Below are positions 16,217 to 25,161 of a stretch of DNA of 64,000 nucleotides, in pieces. The number at the start of each line of letters is the position of its first letter. Position 1 is the first letter of the stretch. Below the pieces are notes generated by a model that was not told the origin of the DNA, did no database searches, and saw only the letters and a program-made list of their open reading frames with translations. Origin of the DNA: Sphingobium chungbukense (lineage in GTDB: Bacteria; Pseudomonadota; Alphaproteobacteria; Sphingomonadales; Sphingomonadaceae); the NCBI RefSeq assembly GCF_001005725.1, contig NZ_LBIC01000010.1:1-64000 (forward strand), read 5' to 3'. The translations under genes and the position numbers were made by a program.

Positions 16217-16873
16217 TTAAGCAGTGGCAGGGGGCTGCCAAAATCGCTCCTCAACGACAGCTGGTTGGAGGGCCGGGCTTTCGAAGCGCTCCTCTCGGAC
16301 GGAAACGTCAAGGTGGCGGTGAAATAACGCAACATAGTCCCGGTCTTCCGTTAGGTCGGGCGCTAAAGACTCAACTTGCGCTCCTACGTCAAGCGTCGCG
16401 CCGCCCGTGGAGATTACCGGTATCACTGCAGCCTCGGGTTGCAGGCGTCGAAACATCTCATATTCTTGTATAATTCCTCCCATGCCTCCAATAAAAACTG
16501 CTGCTTTGAACTTGTGTTCGGAAAACATGCGTTCACGCATGTTCAGCAAGCTCTTCTCCCGATCCCTTTCGATCTCTTCCGTATAAACCACGTTGTTGAA
16601 CCGCTCATTATCCTCGGGATACTCATCCTTGAAATGGCGAGACTGGTAGAGCCGGACCCAGTGTCCGTAATTTATTCCGATGTCTTGCGAGACCACCCAG
16701 ATCATCGGTGTGATTGCGGGTTGACCACCCCAGACAAGCAGCCTGCGCCCTAGTGTAACGTGCACCAAAGCGGAGACTGCGGCTGTAATCGCGACGGTGT
16801 CAGCAGTCGCTGCATATTGTGGGCCTCGCTTTGGATCTGGCACGCCCGCCGAAAGAAAAATGGCCTCAGTCAT
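16217..16873 (-). CDS. SLOG-domain protein (putative nucleotide-signal sensor)
   Basis: 218 residues from ATG 16873 (MTEAIFLSAGVPDPKRGPQY). FLSAGVPDP, LLVWGGQPAITPMIW and AAVFIGGMGGIIQEYEMF are SLOG-superfamily glycine-rich motifs (nucleotide-binding Rossmann-like fold). SLOG domains sense NAD-derived signals, as in ThsA of Thoeris. Here the domain is a stand-alone protein with no recognisable SIR2 or membrane effector fused. It follows the TIR gene by only a few bases (TGACCATG) in a three-gene minus-strand operon with two TIR proteins. Confidence 0.7.
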   Translation of the reverse strand: MTEAIFLSAGVPDPKRGPQYAATADTVAITAAVSALVHVTLGRRLLVWGGQPAITPMIWVVSQDIGINYGHWVRLYQSRHFKDEYPEDNERFNNVVYTEEIERDREKSLLNMRERMFSEHKFKAAVFIGGMGGIIQEYEMFRRLQPEAAVIPVISTGGATLDVGAQVESLAPDLTEDRDYVALFHRHLDVSVREERFESPALQPAVVEERFWQPPATA

Positions 16874-16875
16874 GG

Positions 16876-18036
16876 TCAATTCTCCCATGCCGCAAGAGCC
16901 CATCCGGCTTCGGAAACTTTAATCGTACGGACCGCGCGAATATGATCCCCAAGCCATCGGAGATGAGCATTCCATGCATCACGGATGCCGATATGATCGT
17001 AGACCAGTACCGGTATCTCCTGCTGTTCCGCTCGTCGCGCCTTATCGGCCACGTCGTTCAAAATTTCAGCCGTGGGGATTCCGACGATCGGATATGCCCA
17101 GATCTTTTCGCCGTCCAGCAACCGCACGGCGACGGCCCGATGTGCACCGACGCCTTCCACTGACGCACCAATTTTTTCGACGTCAGCGCGAAGCTTGCCG
17201 GTAATCGACATATATCGAGATGCGATGCTGCGGCTTCTTAGCCGCTCGACCTCCAGGACGATTGTATCTGCCGTTTGGGCTACTATTGGGCCATCCGGCC
17301 CTTCGAGTTCCTTTGGGTCAAGATATATAGTCTCTGCAAGATCGGTCAGCTTGTTTGGCGTATGCTCAGGCCAAATTACACGAAGGACCTGGATCTCTTT
17401 CGCGCGTGCTCTTCCTATTTCCTGTCGCGTCCAGCGGCTATCGAAATAGGTAGGCGTGTCGAGCATAACCATAACATCAGAATCAACGAGCCTATGCCAA
17501 AGCACATCTTGGAACGGATCGCCGGGCCTAATGTCGTGCGTGTCCAAGAATACGTCGAATCCGCGGGACGCAAGGAGATCGTGAAGTTGCAACGCAGCTG
17601 CTCGGGATTCCACCCGCCGATAGCTCACAAAAACCCGTCGCTGTCGACGAAGTAAACCCACACATTCCAGCATTGTCGACGCGAGTTCAGTCATATTTGG
17701 ATCGTCAGCGCGCCGCGTTAGCCCATTGATGGGCTGGAGACACTGGGGGATCTGAGCATTGAAGTCTGCGCCAGCGGCAATCGTGGGAATGATGGGCGCG
17801 CTCGCTCGGATCAGGTCCTGGGCCGCTTCGAGATCTTGTTGGGCATTTCCTCCAAAATATGCACCTGCGAATGCTGCTGGCTTGTGCCGCCCACCCAGCG
17901 TTTCCGCATTATGCACAACTATATCGTCCCCCAACGTCAATCCAAAGTCGGAAACGATATCGGTGAGCGTCGCTGTCAGTGTCGCGCGCTCCTCTGGCGT
18001 TGCGGCGCCAAGTATGGCGAGTTCATAAATACTCAT
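16876..18036 (-). CDS. Multidomain TIR protein (possible effector)
   Basis: 386 residues from ATG 18036 (MSIYELAILGAATPEER). Residues 1-~115 are an N-terminal domain without a recognised name. The TIR domain is at ~130-260: RRVFVSYRRVESRAAALQLHDLL, VFLDTHDIRPGDPFQ and SRWTRQEIGRARAKE with Glu at the TIR active-site position. The last ~125 residues (IASRYMSITGKLRADVE... to WENstop) form another unknown domain. It lies between the ThsB-like and SLOG genes, with spacing of a few bases on either side. May be the signal-responsive NADase of the module, or a second signal producer. Confidence 0.7.
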   Translation of the reverse strand: MSIYELAILGAATPEERATLTATLTDIVSDFGLTLGDDIVVHNAETLGGRHKPAAFAGAYFGGNAQQDLEAAQDLIRASAPIIPTIAAGADFNAQIPQCLQPINGLTRRADDPNMTELASTMLECVGLLRRQRRVFVSYRRVESRAAALQLHDLLASRGFDVFLDTHDIRPGDPFQDVLWHRLVDSDVMVMLDTPTYFDSRWTRQEIGRARAKEIQVLRVIWPEHTPNKLTDLAETIYLDPKELEGPDGPIVAQTADTIVLEVERLRSRSIASRYMSITGKLRADVEKIGASVEGVGAHRAVAVRLLDGEKIWAYPIVGIPTAEILNDVADKARRAEQQEIPVLVYDHIGIRDAWNAHLRWLGDHIRAVRTIKVSEAGWALAAWEN

Positions 18037-18041
18037 TGATG

Positions 18042-18530
18042 TCAGCGACCGGCCGCTTTTGCTGCAGTTTCGATCCAAGCCGGCATGTTGGCATAGCCGT
18101 TATCCCGAACCCAATCATACGTCCCGTATAGGTTTGACAGCGGAATATCTCGACCATTCTGCTTTATTGTAAAATAGCTGAGAGGGTTGGTCCCCTGTCG
18201 ATCAGTCCCGAGTTGCGGATCTTTTACGCTATGGATGTCGATGGCCAATAGGCCTTTCCCAAGCTCGTAGCTTCTCTTGATCTCGTGCCGGACCCATTCG
18301 CGGTCATACGTCTCCGCGCCAAAAAGCACCACCGTCACGGACGTGCCTTTGAGCTGCTCCTCGATCCATTTTTCTATGCCGCCCGCGCGTCTTTTTGCCT
18401 CTTCGAACTCTGCCTTGTCATAGAAAGGCTGCGCTTCGCCACCTGGACGAACCACCCAGGAATTGCGGACTTGCACGACCCGTCGAACGTCACGGTCATA
18501 GTGAAAGCTAAAGAATACCCGACGCGCCAC
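18042..18530 (-). CDS. ThsB-like TIR-domain protein (DUF1863 type)
   Basis: 162 residues from GTG 18530, which has AAGGGGGG upstream and gives MARRVFFSFHYDRDVRR, matching the paralogous start at 14182. Upstream GTG 18557 would add nine residues. VRNSWVVRPGG, VTVVLFGAETYDREWVRHEIK (Glu active site) and LAIDIHSVKDPQ match ThsB. It is the first gene of the minus-strand operon ThsB-TIR-SLOG, divergent from the recombinase genes. Together with the 14182 gene it gives two ThsB-like paralogs in one element. Confidence 0.8.
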   Translation of the reverse strand: MARRVFFSFHYDRDVRRVVQVRNSWVVRPGGEAQPFYDKAEFEEAKRRAGGIEKWIEEQLKGTSVTVVLFGAETYDREWVRHEIKRSYELGKGLLAIDIHSVKDPQLGTDRQGTNPLSYFTIKQNGRDIPLSNLYGTYDWVRDNGYANMPAWIETAAKAAGR

Positions 18531-18733
18531 CGCTTCCCCCCCTTGATCCTCGTTCACTCATATCAAGGCGGGCGCCAGGTGTCAGCAGGCACGGTGAGTG
18601 CTTGGGGTAGCTGGTCGCAGCGACACCCTTCGGCATGGCGAGGAAAGCGCCCATTCCATCGAAATGCTTCGGCCAAATCGAGCATGTTGCTCTACTTTCG
18701 AAATTGCACCTGTGCGGGCGAGGGAGATGGCCC

Positions 18734-19876
18734 GTGGTATCAGTGATTCGGGCTGCCTCTGGCGTGCCCAATGTCCCCGCCGGCTTCCCGATTCTGTTCG
18801 ACGCCGACATGGCGATCATCGAGCCGGCCTTCGTCTGGCTCATGGAGCATGCAGAGCTAAGCGGCCGCGCCCACGCTACGGAAACTGTGCGGACCTACGG
18901 CGAGCATCTCCACGATTGGTTCGACTCGCTCGAACAATCGGGGATCGAATGGCGCGAAGCCGACGAACGCGTCATCGCTGCCTATCGCAACCGGATGCTG
19001 GAGAACCCCAGCGCACACACCGGGAAGCCCTATGCCCGGACCACGATCAACGCGCGCGTCTCGACCGTCTGCCGGTTCTATGGCTGGGCGCTCGATAAGG
19101 GCCTGATCGACCACTGCCCGTTCCGGTTGACCGAAAAGATGACGCTGATGCTCGACGGCGCTTATCGCCCAGGCTTGCAGCGGCGCCAGGTCAACGAGCT
19201 GATCGTCTCACGCCCGGAAAAACTGCCGCGACCTCTGCGCGCCGACGAACTGGCACGGCTGTTCGCGCATCTGAGGCCTACCGCCCGACTTGCCGCGCAA
19301 TGGGCGCTTGGGGCGGGACTGCGCCGCAAGGAGCTTTGCGCGCTCGCCATCGACCAAATCCCGGATAGCTGGCCACTCGACCTCGACAGCGATCCACTTG
19401 TCGGCGTGCCGATCCATATCACCAAGGGAGACCGGCCAAGGACAGTCTATCCGCCGCTTCGGCTGCTCGATCATACGGACTGGTATGTGGGAGAGGATCG
19501 CGCCCGGATCGTCCGCCGTGTCCGCCGTTCCGACCGGGGCTATCGCGCGCCGCCCAATCTCCTGCTGAACGAGCATGGCCGGGCTATGACGCGAAAACTC
19601 CTGACGGCGCAGCTCGCGGAAGCTTTCGCGGCTGCGAGACTTCTGGGTACATTGCACTGCCTGCGGCACACCTTCGCGATGGCGATGCTGGCCCGCCTTC
19701 AGATCCAGGCCCGCACCAATCCCGATCTCAACCCGCTCAAGGTCGTGCAGGTGCTGCTGGGCCATGCTTCGATCACGACCACCGCGATTTATCTGCGCTG
19801 CGTCGAACTGCACGAGCGCGATCTGAGCGAAAGCCTCGCCTATCTTTATGGCGAGCTGATCCCCGCCGATGGCTAG
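18734..19876 (+). CDS. Tyrosine recombinase 1 of the transposon (TnpA/RitA-like)
   Basis: 380 residues from GTG 18734, with GGGAG upstream; the open frame continues to 18635 but lacks similarity there. N-terminal SAM-like core-binding domain (ETVRTYGEHLHDWFDSLEQ) then catalytic residues: Arg in GAGLRRKELCAL, HxxR in LHCLRHTFAMAM, His in LLGHASITTT, Tyr in TAIYLRC. Full R-H-R-H-Y set. Overlaps the next gene start by 8 bases, indicating coupling. Confidence 0.85.
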   Translation: MVSVIRAASGVPNVPAGFPILFDADMAIIEPAFVWLMEHAELSGRAHATETVRTYGEHLHDWFDSLEQSGIEWREADERVIAAYRNRMLENPSAHTGKPYARTTINARVSTVCRFYGWALDKGLIDHCPFRLTEKMTLMLDGAYRPGLQRRQVNELIVSRPEKLPRPLRADELARLFAHLRPTARLAAQWALGAGLRRKELCALAIDQIPDSWPLDLDSDPLVGVPIHITKGDRPRTVYPPLRLLDHTDWYVGEDRARIVRRVRRSDRGYRAPPNLLLNEHGRAMTRKLLTAQLAEAFAAARLLGTLHCLRHTFAMAMLARLQIQARTNPDLNPLKVVQVLLGHASITTTAIYLRCVELHERDLSESLAYLYGELIPADG

Positions 19877-21686
19877 GGGCCGCCTCGATCGGACGCTGAG
19901 ACTCGATCCGGCACCGGCGAACCATCCGGCGCAGGTCGCCGAAATCCAGTTCCGCGACGAATGGGGCAAGATCGTCCAAAGCTTCAGCCCGGCGCTGTTC
20001 GGAATGCCGGACGATATCAGCGCCGCCATCGCCCGGGCTTTCCGCGATCATGATGTAGCATCCAGCGCCGCGACCCGCACCGCGCACTGGTTCGCGCTGC
20101 GCGTGTTCGGGAGGTTCCTGCGCGAAGACGCGCGTGTCAGGCGCGCGGCAGACCTCGACACGGCAACGATCCGCCGGTTCATCACCTGGCTGGCGATGCC
20201 CACCAACGGGCGCAGGCGCGGCGTCCGCTCACAATCCGGTCAGCTCGGTATGATCCGGCCGGTCCTCAAGCGCGCGATCGCGGACAATCCAGGCTTGTTC
20301 GCACCGGGCTTCGCCGTTCCCAACAATGCGATCCCGCTGGCCGGCGTCCAGCGGCTACCGCAAGACCGGCTGACACCTGCCGCAATGCGCGCCCTGCTGG
20401 CAGTCTGCTATGCCGAGATCGACACTGCGTGGGACAAGTTCCAGCACGGGCAAGCCATCGTTGGTCTTCCGAATGTGCCGCTCCATGGTGGGCGGACCGT
20501 CGAACGGGATCGCTGGATCTGGAAGCTCCATCGCCGCGGCCACGGCATCATGCCGACCGACCGAGGCTTGGACCTTAATAAGCCCGATCGGCAGAGGATC
20601 GCCGAGGTAGGCGGGTTCCGCGAGCTCGAGGGTTATCTCCACCTCACGACCGACACGCTGGTTGCGTTCTATATCGTGCTGCTGATCCAGACGGCGGCCA
20701 ACGCCGGTCCGCTGCGCCAGATCAAGCGGGACTGCCTCGTGCCGCATCCGCTCGAGCGGCATCGCGTCATGGTCGAGTGGGTGAAACCCCGCGCCGGCGG
20801 TAAGGTGAAACGCATGCAACGGCGCTCGTTCGACAATCGCCGACCCTATGCGGCGCCGCGCCTGATCGAAAAACTGCTTGCGATGACGGCACCCCTATTG
20901 CCGCATGTGGAGCCGTCCAAACGCGACCGACTGTTCCTCCACCGCTTCCTCATGACGACAGGACGCCTCGAGCGTGAGCATCGCGCCGGTCATATCGTGC
21001 AGGCCACGTTGCGATCGGCAATGTTGCGCTTCTACGAGCGGCACAATGGCGCGATCGCTTCCTGGAACGAAGCGCATCCCGGCAAGTCCCGTTCCCTGCT
21101 TCCCGACTTCTCGCCCAAGCTGTTCCGCAGCAGCATGGCAAGCGCCCATTACACAGCGTCGCAGGGCGATATCATGGCGGCCAAAGCGGTCCTCAATCAT
21201 GCGAATGTCGCCACCACCGACATCTATGTCGATGGCGAGGCCGTCCGCCGCCTCGAACGCGATACGATCGCTCGGCTCCAGTCGCTGATGATCACATGGG
21301 TCACCGGCGAGACGCCCGCCCATGACTCGCAACATCAAGGGCCAGATACCAGCGCGCGGGTGACGGCGCTGTTCGGCCACGACTGCCTTCGACCGGTCGA
21401 CGGCGGGCAGGCACAGCCTGGCCGCGTGTGCCCGAAACTGGGAGGCTGCCTTGCCTGTCCAGGCCTGATCGTCCCGATCGACCCGGATCATCTGGCGCGC
21501 ATTGTCCAGGCCACCATGCATCTTGAAGCGGCGCGGGAACGCATCGACCCGATCCGGTTCAGCCTCTTCTATGCCCCCAGCCTTCGGGTGCTGACACAAG
21601 ACCTGCTGCCGGCGTTCCCGCCCGAAATGATGCCGGACGCGGAACGGCACATACCCGCCTTGCCGCCGCTGCCGGACCTGGAATAG
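19869..21686 (+). CDS. Tyrosine recombinase 2 of the transposon (TnpB-like), variant active site
   Basis: 605 residues. Long N-terminal region, catalytic Arg probably in AGPLRQIKRD, then SPKLFRSSMAS (Arg present but the usual His of HxxR replaced) and LNHANVATTDIYVDG (His and Tyr). The C-terminus has a Cys cluster (DCLRPVDGG, VCPKLGGCLACPG) suggesting a zinc-binding tail, as in TnpB of Tn554-like elements. Overlaps the previous gene and is followed by the third recombinase after 4 bases. Confidence 0.8.
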   Translation: MARGRLDRTLRLDPAPANHPAQVAEIQFRDEWGKIVQSFSPALFGMPDDISAAIARAFRDHDVASSAATRTAHWFALRVFGRFLREDARVRRAADLDTATIRRFITWLAMPTNGRRRGVRSQSGQLGMIRPVLKRAIADNPGLFAPGFAVPNNAIPLAGVQRLPQDRLTPAAMRALLAVCYAEIDTAWDKFQHGQAIVGLPNVPLHGGRTVERDRWIWKLHRRGHGIMPTDRGLDLNKPDRQRIAEVGGFRELEGYLHLTTDTLVAFYIVLLIQTAANAGPLRQIKRDCLVPHPLERHRVMVEWVKPRAGGKVKRMQRRSFDNRRPYAAPRLIEKLLAMTAPLLPHVEPSKRDRLFLHRFLMTTGRLEREHRAGHIVQATLRSAMLRFYERHNGAIASWNEAHPGKSRSLLPDFSPKLFRSSMASAHYTASQGDIMAAKAVLNHANVATTDIYVDGEAVRRLERDTIARLQSLMITWVTGETPAHDSQHQGPDTSARVTALFGHDCLRPVDGGQAQPGRVCPKLGGCLACPGLIVPIDPDHLARIVQATMHLEAARERIDPIRFSLFYAPSLRVLTQDLLPAFPPEMMPDAERHIPALPPLPDLE

Positions 21687-21690
21687 CCTC

Positions 21691-23499
21691 ATGGCCTCCG
21701 TCCCGACATCCACGCCTACCCAACTTCCGGCGCCATTGCTCGGAAACGAAGGCATCCCCGCCGCCACGACGTTCAACTGGGGCTTCGAAATGCCGGACGG
21801 GAGCCGGTTCCGGGACGATCGGTGGACGCCGCTCCGGCACGCCGCCGAACTGTTCCTGCTCTCGCTGCGGGCCGATCCGCCCGAAGGGCGGAGGCCACTT
21901 CGCAAGGAAGCGATCGATGGTCACTTCAGCCACATCCGCTTCCTCGTTCGATGGATGGCAGCCGAGAACGTCCGATGCTTCAAGGATCTCGATCAAGACG
22001 CCGTCGACCGGTTCGTGGCCATGTTGCGCGCTCGTCCCGGCAGGAACGCTTCACGGCTCTCCCTCAGCACCGCCGAAGGCTATCTCGGCACGATCCGCAC
22101 GTTCCACATGCAGCGCGACAAGCTGGACGACGCGCCGCTGATGGCGCCGCCTCGCGCCGGTTCGGTTGGGAAGCGGCACTGGAAACCTTATGGCGGCCAT
22201 CCCTATACGCCCGACGAGATCGCCGTGCCTCTCATCAGCGGCGCTATGGAACTGCTCGGTGACCCAGCGGACCAGATACTCGCGCTGCGCGACCGTCTCG
22301 AAGATCTGTATGAGCAGTTCCGACCACAGCATCAGGGGCGAAGGCTCCACTGGCATATCAGACGCGCCATGTTGGCTGAGCCATGCCCCTACGCGGATCT
22401 GTATCCGAATCCGGAATGGCCGCTGCGCCGCCTGACGTTCATGCTGGATCGGCTTGGCGACGCCTGCTTCGTCGTCATCGCCTATCTCGTTGGCGCGAGA
22501 GCCTCCGAAATACTCAGGCTTGAGGAGGGTTGCCTCGAACGGCGCGCGGCCGATGGAGACGGTGAGGAACACGTCTATCTGGTCGGCACGATCACGAAGA
22601 CGTCGCTGACGGAACATGGGGACATCCATCGATGGCTTGCGCCCGAGCCGGTCCGGCGGGCGATCCACATCCTCGAACGTCTCTCCGCACCGCTTCGCGA
22701 ACTTAGCGGGAAGAGGAACCTCTGGCTCCACCAGCTCGGCCGGGGACGCTCGCCGCTTCCGACGATGATGCCCGTCGCCCTACTGCGATCACCCATGGTC
22801 AATATCCGCTTGAACGAACGACTTGCGCCGTTCCTTGCCTTGCCGGAACACCAAGGCGGCACCTGGCACCTGACCACCTATCAGGGTCGCAAGACGTTCT
22901 CGCGGTTCATCGGGCGGCGCGACCGCACCGGCCTGACGGCGCTGCAACGCCATCTCGGCCATGTCCACCGCGCGATGACCGACCGGGCCTATGTGGGCAC
23001 CGACTTCGAGCTTGCCCAGCTGATCGACGACCAAGCCGCCGAAGAAACCCGCAAGGCGCTGGAAGACCTGCTCCTGGCGCCGAACGTCGCCGGGAAGGCG
23101 GGCGTCATGCTCTCCGAGCGATCGCCGTTCCGCGGGCGCACGCTATCGGGCGACGTCGATGGCTATATCACCGATATCCTCGCCGAAACGGATATGCGCC
23201 TCGGCGTGTGCGACTGGGGCTACTGCCTCTACCGCCGGGAAACCTCGGCATGCCTCGGCGGCGAGCGCGAGCCGAACCCGGTGCTCCGCACGCAAAGCAC
23301 TTGCTCGACTTGCGCCAACTTCGCCGTGACCGGCAAGCATAAGCCGGTCTGGGAAGCGCGCCTTGAGCGCAACAGCGCTTTGCTCCAGCGCGATGACCTC
23401 GACTCCGAGAGCCGTGCGCTTGCAGAAGCCCGCATCCAGGAATCTCGCCGTATCCTGGACCAGTTAGACGAAGGAAATACCGATGGCGACCGAAATTGA
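21691..23499 (+). CDS. Tyrosine recombinase 3 of the transposon
   Basis: 602 residues (MASVPTSTPTQLPAPLLGNEG...). Catalytic-domain residues: Arg in YLVGARASEILRL, Arg in YQGRKTFSRFIG, His in LQRHLGHVHRAM and Tyr in TDRAYVGTDF. Near the C-terminus a Cys-rich segment (VCDWGYCLYRRETSACLGG, STCSTCANF) points to a zinc-stabilised tail. It overlaps the start of the small fourth gene by 17 bases. Three such recombinases in sequence are the hallmark of RIT-type elements. Confidence 0.85.
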   Translation: MASVPTSTPTQLPAPLLGNEGIPAATTFNWGFEMPDGSRFRDDRWTPLRHAAELFLLSLRADPPEGRRPLRKEAIDGHFSHIRFLVRWMAAENVRCFKDLDQDAVDRFVAMLRARPGRNASRLSLSTAEGYLGTIRTFHMQRDKLDDAPLMAPPRAGSVGKRHWKPYGGHPYTPDEIAVPLISGAMELLGDPADQILALRDRLEDLYEQFRPQHQGRRLHWHIRRAMLAEPCPYADLYPNPEWPLRRLTFMLDRLGDACFVVIAYLVGARASEILRLEEGCLERRAADGDGEEHVYLVGTITKTSLTEHGDIHRWLAPEPVRRAIHILERLSAPLRELSGKRNLWLHQLGRGRSPLPTMMPVALLRSPMVNIRLNERLAPFLALPEHQGGTWHLTTYQGRKTFSRFIGRRDRTGLTALQRHLGHVHRAMTDRAYVGTDFELAQLIDDQAAEETRKALEDLLLAPNVAGKAGVMLSERSPFRGRTLSGDVDGYITDILAETDMRLGVCDWGYCLYRRETSACLGGEREPNPVLRTQSTCSTCANFAVTGKHKPVWEARLERNSALLQRDDLDSESRALAEARIQESRRILDQLDEGNTDGDRN

Positions 23500-23941
23500 C
23501 CTGTCCAGCCCGCAAGCTCGACGGCGGGCAAAGACGGATGCGCGCCTGCGTGAAGCCCTTGCAGGCCTCGCCGGCAATCCCTCCGCAGAACCCACAGTCG
23601 CTGCGCTCGCACGGGCAGCCGGGGTCGGCCGCAACATCATATATACCCATCATGCCGGCGTTCTCGACGGCCTCCGCGCGCTTCAGTCGCAGCGTGCCGG
23701 CGCGAACGAGACGACCGCCAGAGAGGCCGATCGCACACGCTCGGCTCTTCGGGATGCCGAAGCTCGAAGCGCCGCCCTCGCGACACATAACGCTAGCCTG
23801 TTGAAACGCGCCGTCGACGCCGAGCAACGTGCCGAGAGGCTTGAGCGGCGCAATGCCCAACTCGTGCAGGAACTCGATCGGATACGTAGACCAATCCCGA
23901 TCCGCCCCAGCGCTGAAGCGCACGATCCTTCCGCTGTCTGA
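23483..23941 (+). CDS. TnpC-like accessory protein of the transposon (probably DUF6262)
   Basis: 152 residues. An N-terminal helix-turn-helix-like region (PTVAALARAAGVGRNIIYTHH) is followed by a long coiled coil (residues ~75-130, Ala/Glu/Arg-rich heptads). This layout matches the small TnpC proteins of Tn554-type transposons, which help orient or control insertion. A short hairpin ACGCCC-TAATC-GGGCGT lies right after the stop at 23949-23965 and may terminate the operon. The gene is the last before the right end of the element. Confidence 0.75.
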   Translation: MATEIDLSSPQARRRAKTDARLREALAGLAGNPSAEPTVAALARAAGVGRNIIYTHHAGVLDGLRALQSQRAGANETTAREADRTRSALRDAEARSAALATHNASLLKRAVDAEQRAERLERRNAQLVQELDRIRRPIPIRPSAEAHDPSAV

Positions 23942-24015
23942 CGTCGGTCACGCCCTAATCGGGCGTCCCGAAAGGAAAGGGGGATGAGGAACGCTGGAAA
24001 TGCGGGCTTTGTGAG

Positions 24016-24044
24016 GCAAAGGAGACAGGCCCGTCCAGACCTAA
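24016..24044. repeat. Right terminal inverted repeat of the transposon
   Basis: Reads GCAAAGGAGACAG, then a spacer, then CCAGACCTAA, the inverted counterpart of the left end at 13938-13969. The 6-bp TGCTCG core repeat follows at 24045-24050. The bases before it (23970-24010) contain a purine-rich tract like those in front of other genes in the window. Confidence 0.75.
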
Positions 24045-24050
24045 TGCTCG
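24045..24050. repeat. 6-bp core repeat TGCTCG, right side of the transposon
   Basis: Second copy of TGCTCG, next to the right end GACCTAA. It is followed by CTTAAGTGG, which continues the host PP-loop gene in the original reading frame. Confidence 0.75.
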
Positions 24051-24647
24051 CTTAAGTGGAAGGTGGCGCCCCAGGATGCGTTCCTGAAACAGTGGGAGCC
24101 TGCGAAGGCGGCATGGGCGCGCGGCCAAAAGGTCGTCCGCCTGATCGGCTACGACGCTTCGCCAACGGACACCCGGCGCCATGCCCATGCCTCGGCGATC
24201 GAGCATGATCTCTTCGAGTGCCGATACCCGCTTCGGGAATGGAAGTGGGACCGCGCCGCCTGCATCGCGCGCATCGAGGCCGCCGGCCTCCCTGTGCCGC
24301 CCAAGTCGAGCTGCTTCATCTGCGGCGCCATGAAGCCGGACGAGGTTCGGGCGCTACCGGCTTGGTGCTTGCGGCTCATTGTCCTGGTCGAAGCCCGCGC
24401 GGCCCCGCGCCTGCGCACCGTCGAAGGCCTCTGGCGCCGTTCGACCTCGACCAGGCCCGGCCGCATGACCGACTTCATCCGCGCCGAGGAGCTGCTCCCC
24501 GCAGCCGACATCGACGCGATCATCCGCGATGCGCCCGCCGACCTCATCCGCTTCCAGGACGTCGCCGCGCACGTTCCGCTCCCCGAACGACCGGCAATGG
24601 CGGAGTGGCTCGACACCTTCAACGCCGGCTTGCTGGAGGCTGCATGA
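24051..24647 (+). pseudogene. PP-loop ATPase (PAPS-reductase family), 3' part, interrupted by the transposon
   Basis: Residues 125-322 of the split protein, in frame with 13566-13937 once the element is removed. It reads LKWKVAPQDAFLKQWEPAK, then VVRLIGYDASPTDTRRHA, a CxxC pair in PKSSCFICGAMKP, and a Leu-rich C-terminus. An apparent start at GTG 24063 (MAPQ...) could allow a truncated product, but no good ribosome binding site precedes it. The stop overlaps the next gene as ATGA (24644-24647). Confidence 0.85.
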
Positions 24648-24997
24648 CGATCCCCGCCACCGAACGCATCGCCCGTCTGAACGATCGTTGCCGGCAAGGC
24701 CTCGATGCCAATGGCCGCATCATGGTCACGCGCAATTGCCTTGCCCGACTCTCCGGCGAGGGCGAGGGCATCGCCGAGATCCTCGCCCAGGCCGAACTGC
24801 TTGCGGCGGTCCGCCGCTATTCCTTCAAGCCCGGCGACGGGCCCGAGCGCGATTTCGGCGCCTTCGACCTGCAGGGGCAGAGGGTCCTCTTCAAGATCGA
24901 TTATTATGACATGGCCCTCGAGTTCGGCTCCGACGATCCGGCGGACGCATCGATCACGCGGCGCGTCCTGACGGTCATGCTCGCCGAGGACTACTGA
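24644..24997 (+). CDS. DUF3768-family protein
   Basis: 117 residues starting at the ATGA overlap (MTIPATERIARLNDRCRQGLDANGRIMVTRN). FDLQGQRVLFKIDYYDMALEFGSDDPADASITRRVLTVMLAEDY is the DUF3768 signature. The family is common on alphaproteobacterial plasmids next to ParB-like genes and has no known biochemical role. Translational coupling to the PP-loop gene suggests that the two worked together before the transposon insertion. Confidence 0.8.
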   Translation: MTIPATERIARLNDRCRQGLDANGRIMVTRNCLARLSGEGEGIAEILAQAELLAAVRRYSFKPGDGPERDFGAFDLQGQRVLFKIDYYDMALEFGSDDPADASITRRVLTVMLAEDY

Positions 24998-25161
24998 GTG
25001 CCAGCGAGCACCCTGAGCCTCTCCTCTTTGAAGATTAGCGCACCGGCTCGCCGGCCCTTCGGGCAGCGAGAGGGGAGGGGGAGGGCGAGCTTCAGGCTCG
25101 CCGACCGAGAGCGCGCGGGCTCGATGGACCCTGCCTTCCCCACTCTCCGAGGAGACCAGCC

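Larger units (their letters stand above)
13938..24044. mobile_element. 10,107-bp tyrosine-recombinase transposon (Tn554/RIT-like) with TIR/SLOG cargo
   Basis: Boundaries are set by terminal sequences TTAGGTC at the left and GACCTAA at the right, with longer imperfect inverted repeats behind them, and the TGCTCG direct repeat outside. Removing it restores the host PP-loop gene exactly in frame, so the insertion is certain. Genes in order: TIR protein (+), IS5 (+), TIR protein (+), SLOG (-), TIR (-), TIR (-), then three tyrosine recombinases and a TnpC-like protein (+). Three recombinases in a row resemble RIT elements; a small last gene resembles Tn554 TnpC. The element combines both. Confidence 0.9.

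Noticed and set aside
23949..23965. ACGCCC-TAATC-GGGCGT hairpin as a sure terminator
   Set aside because: Only six pairs and no T run; mentioned with the TnpC-like gene but not listed as a terminator.
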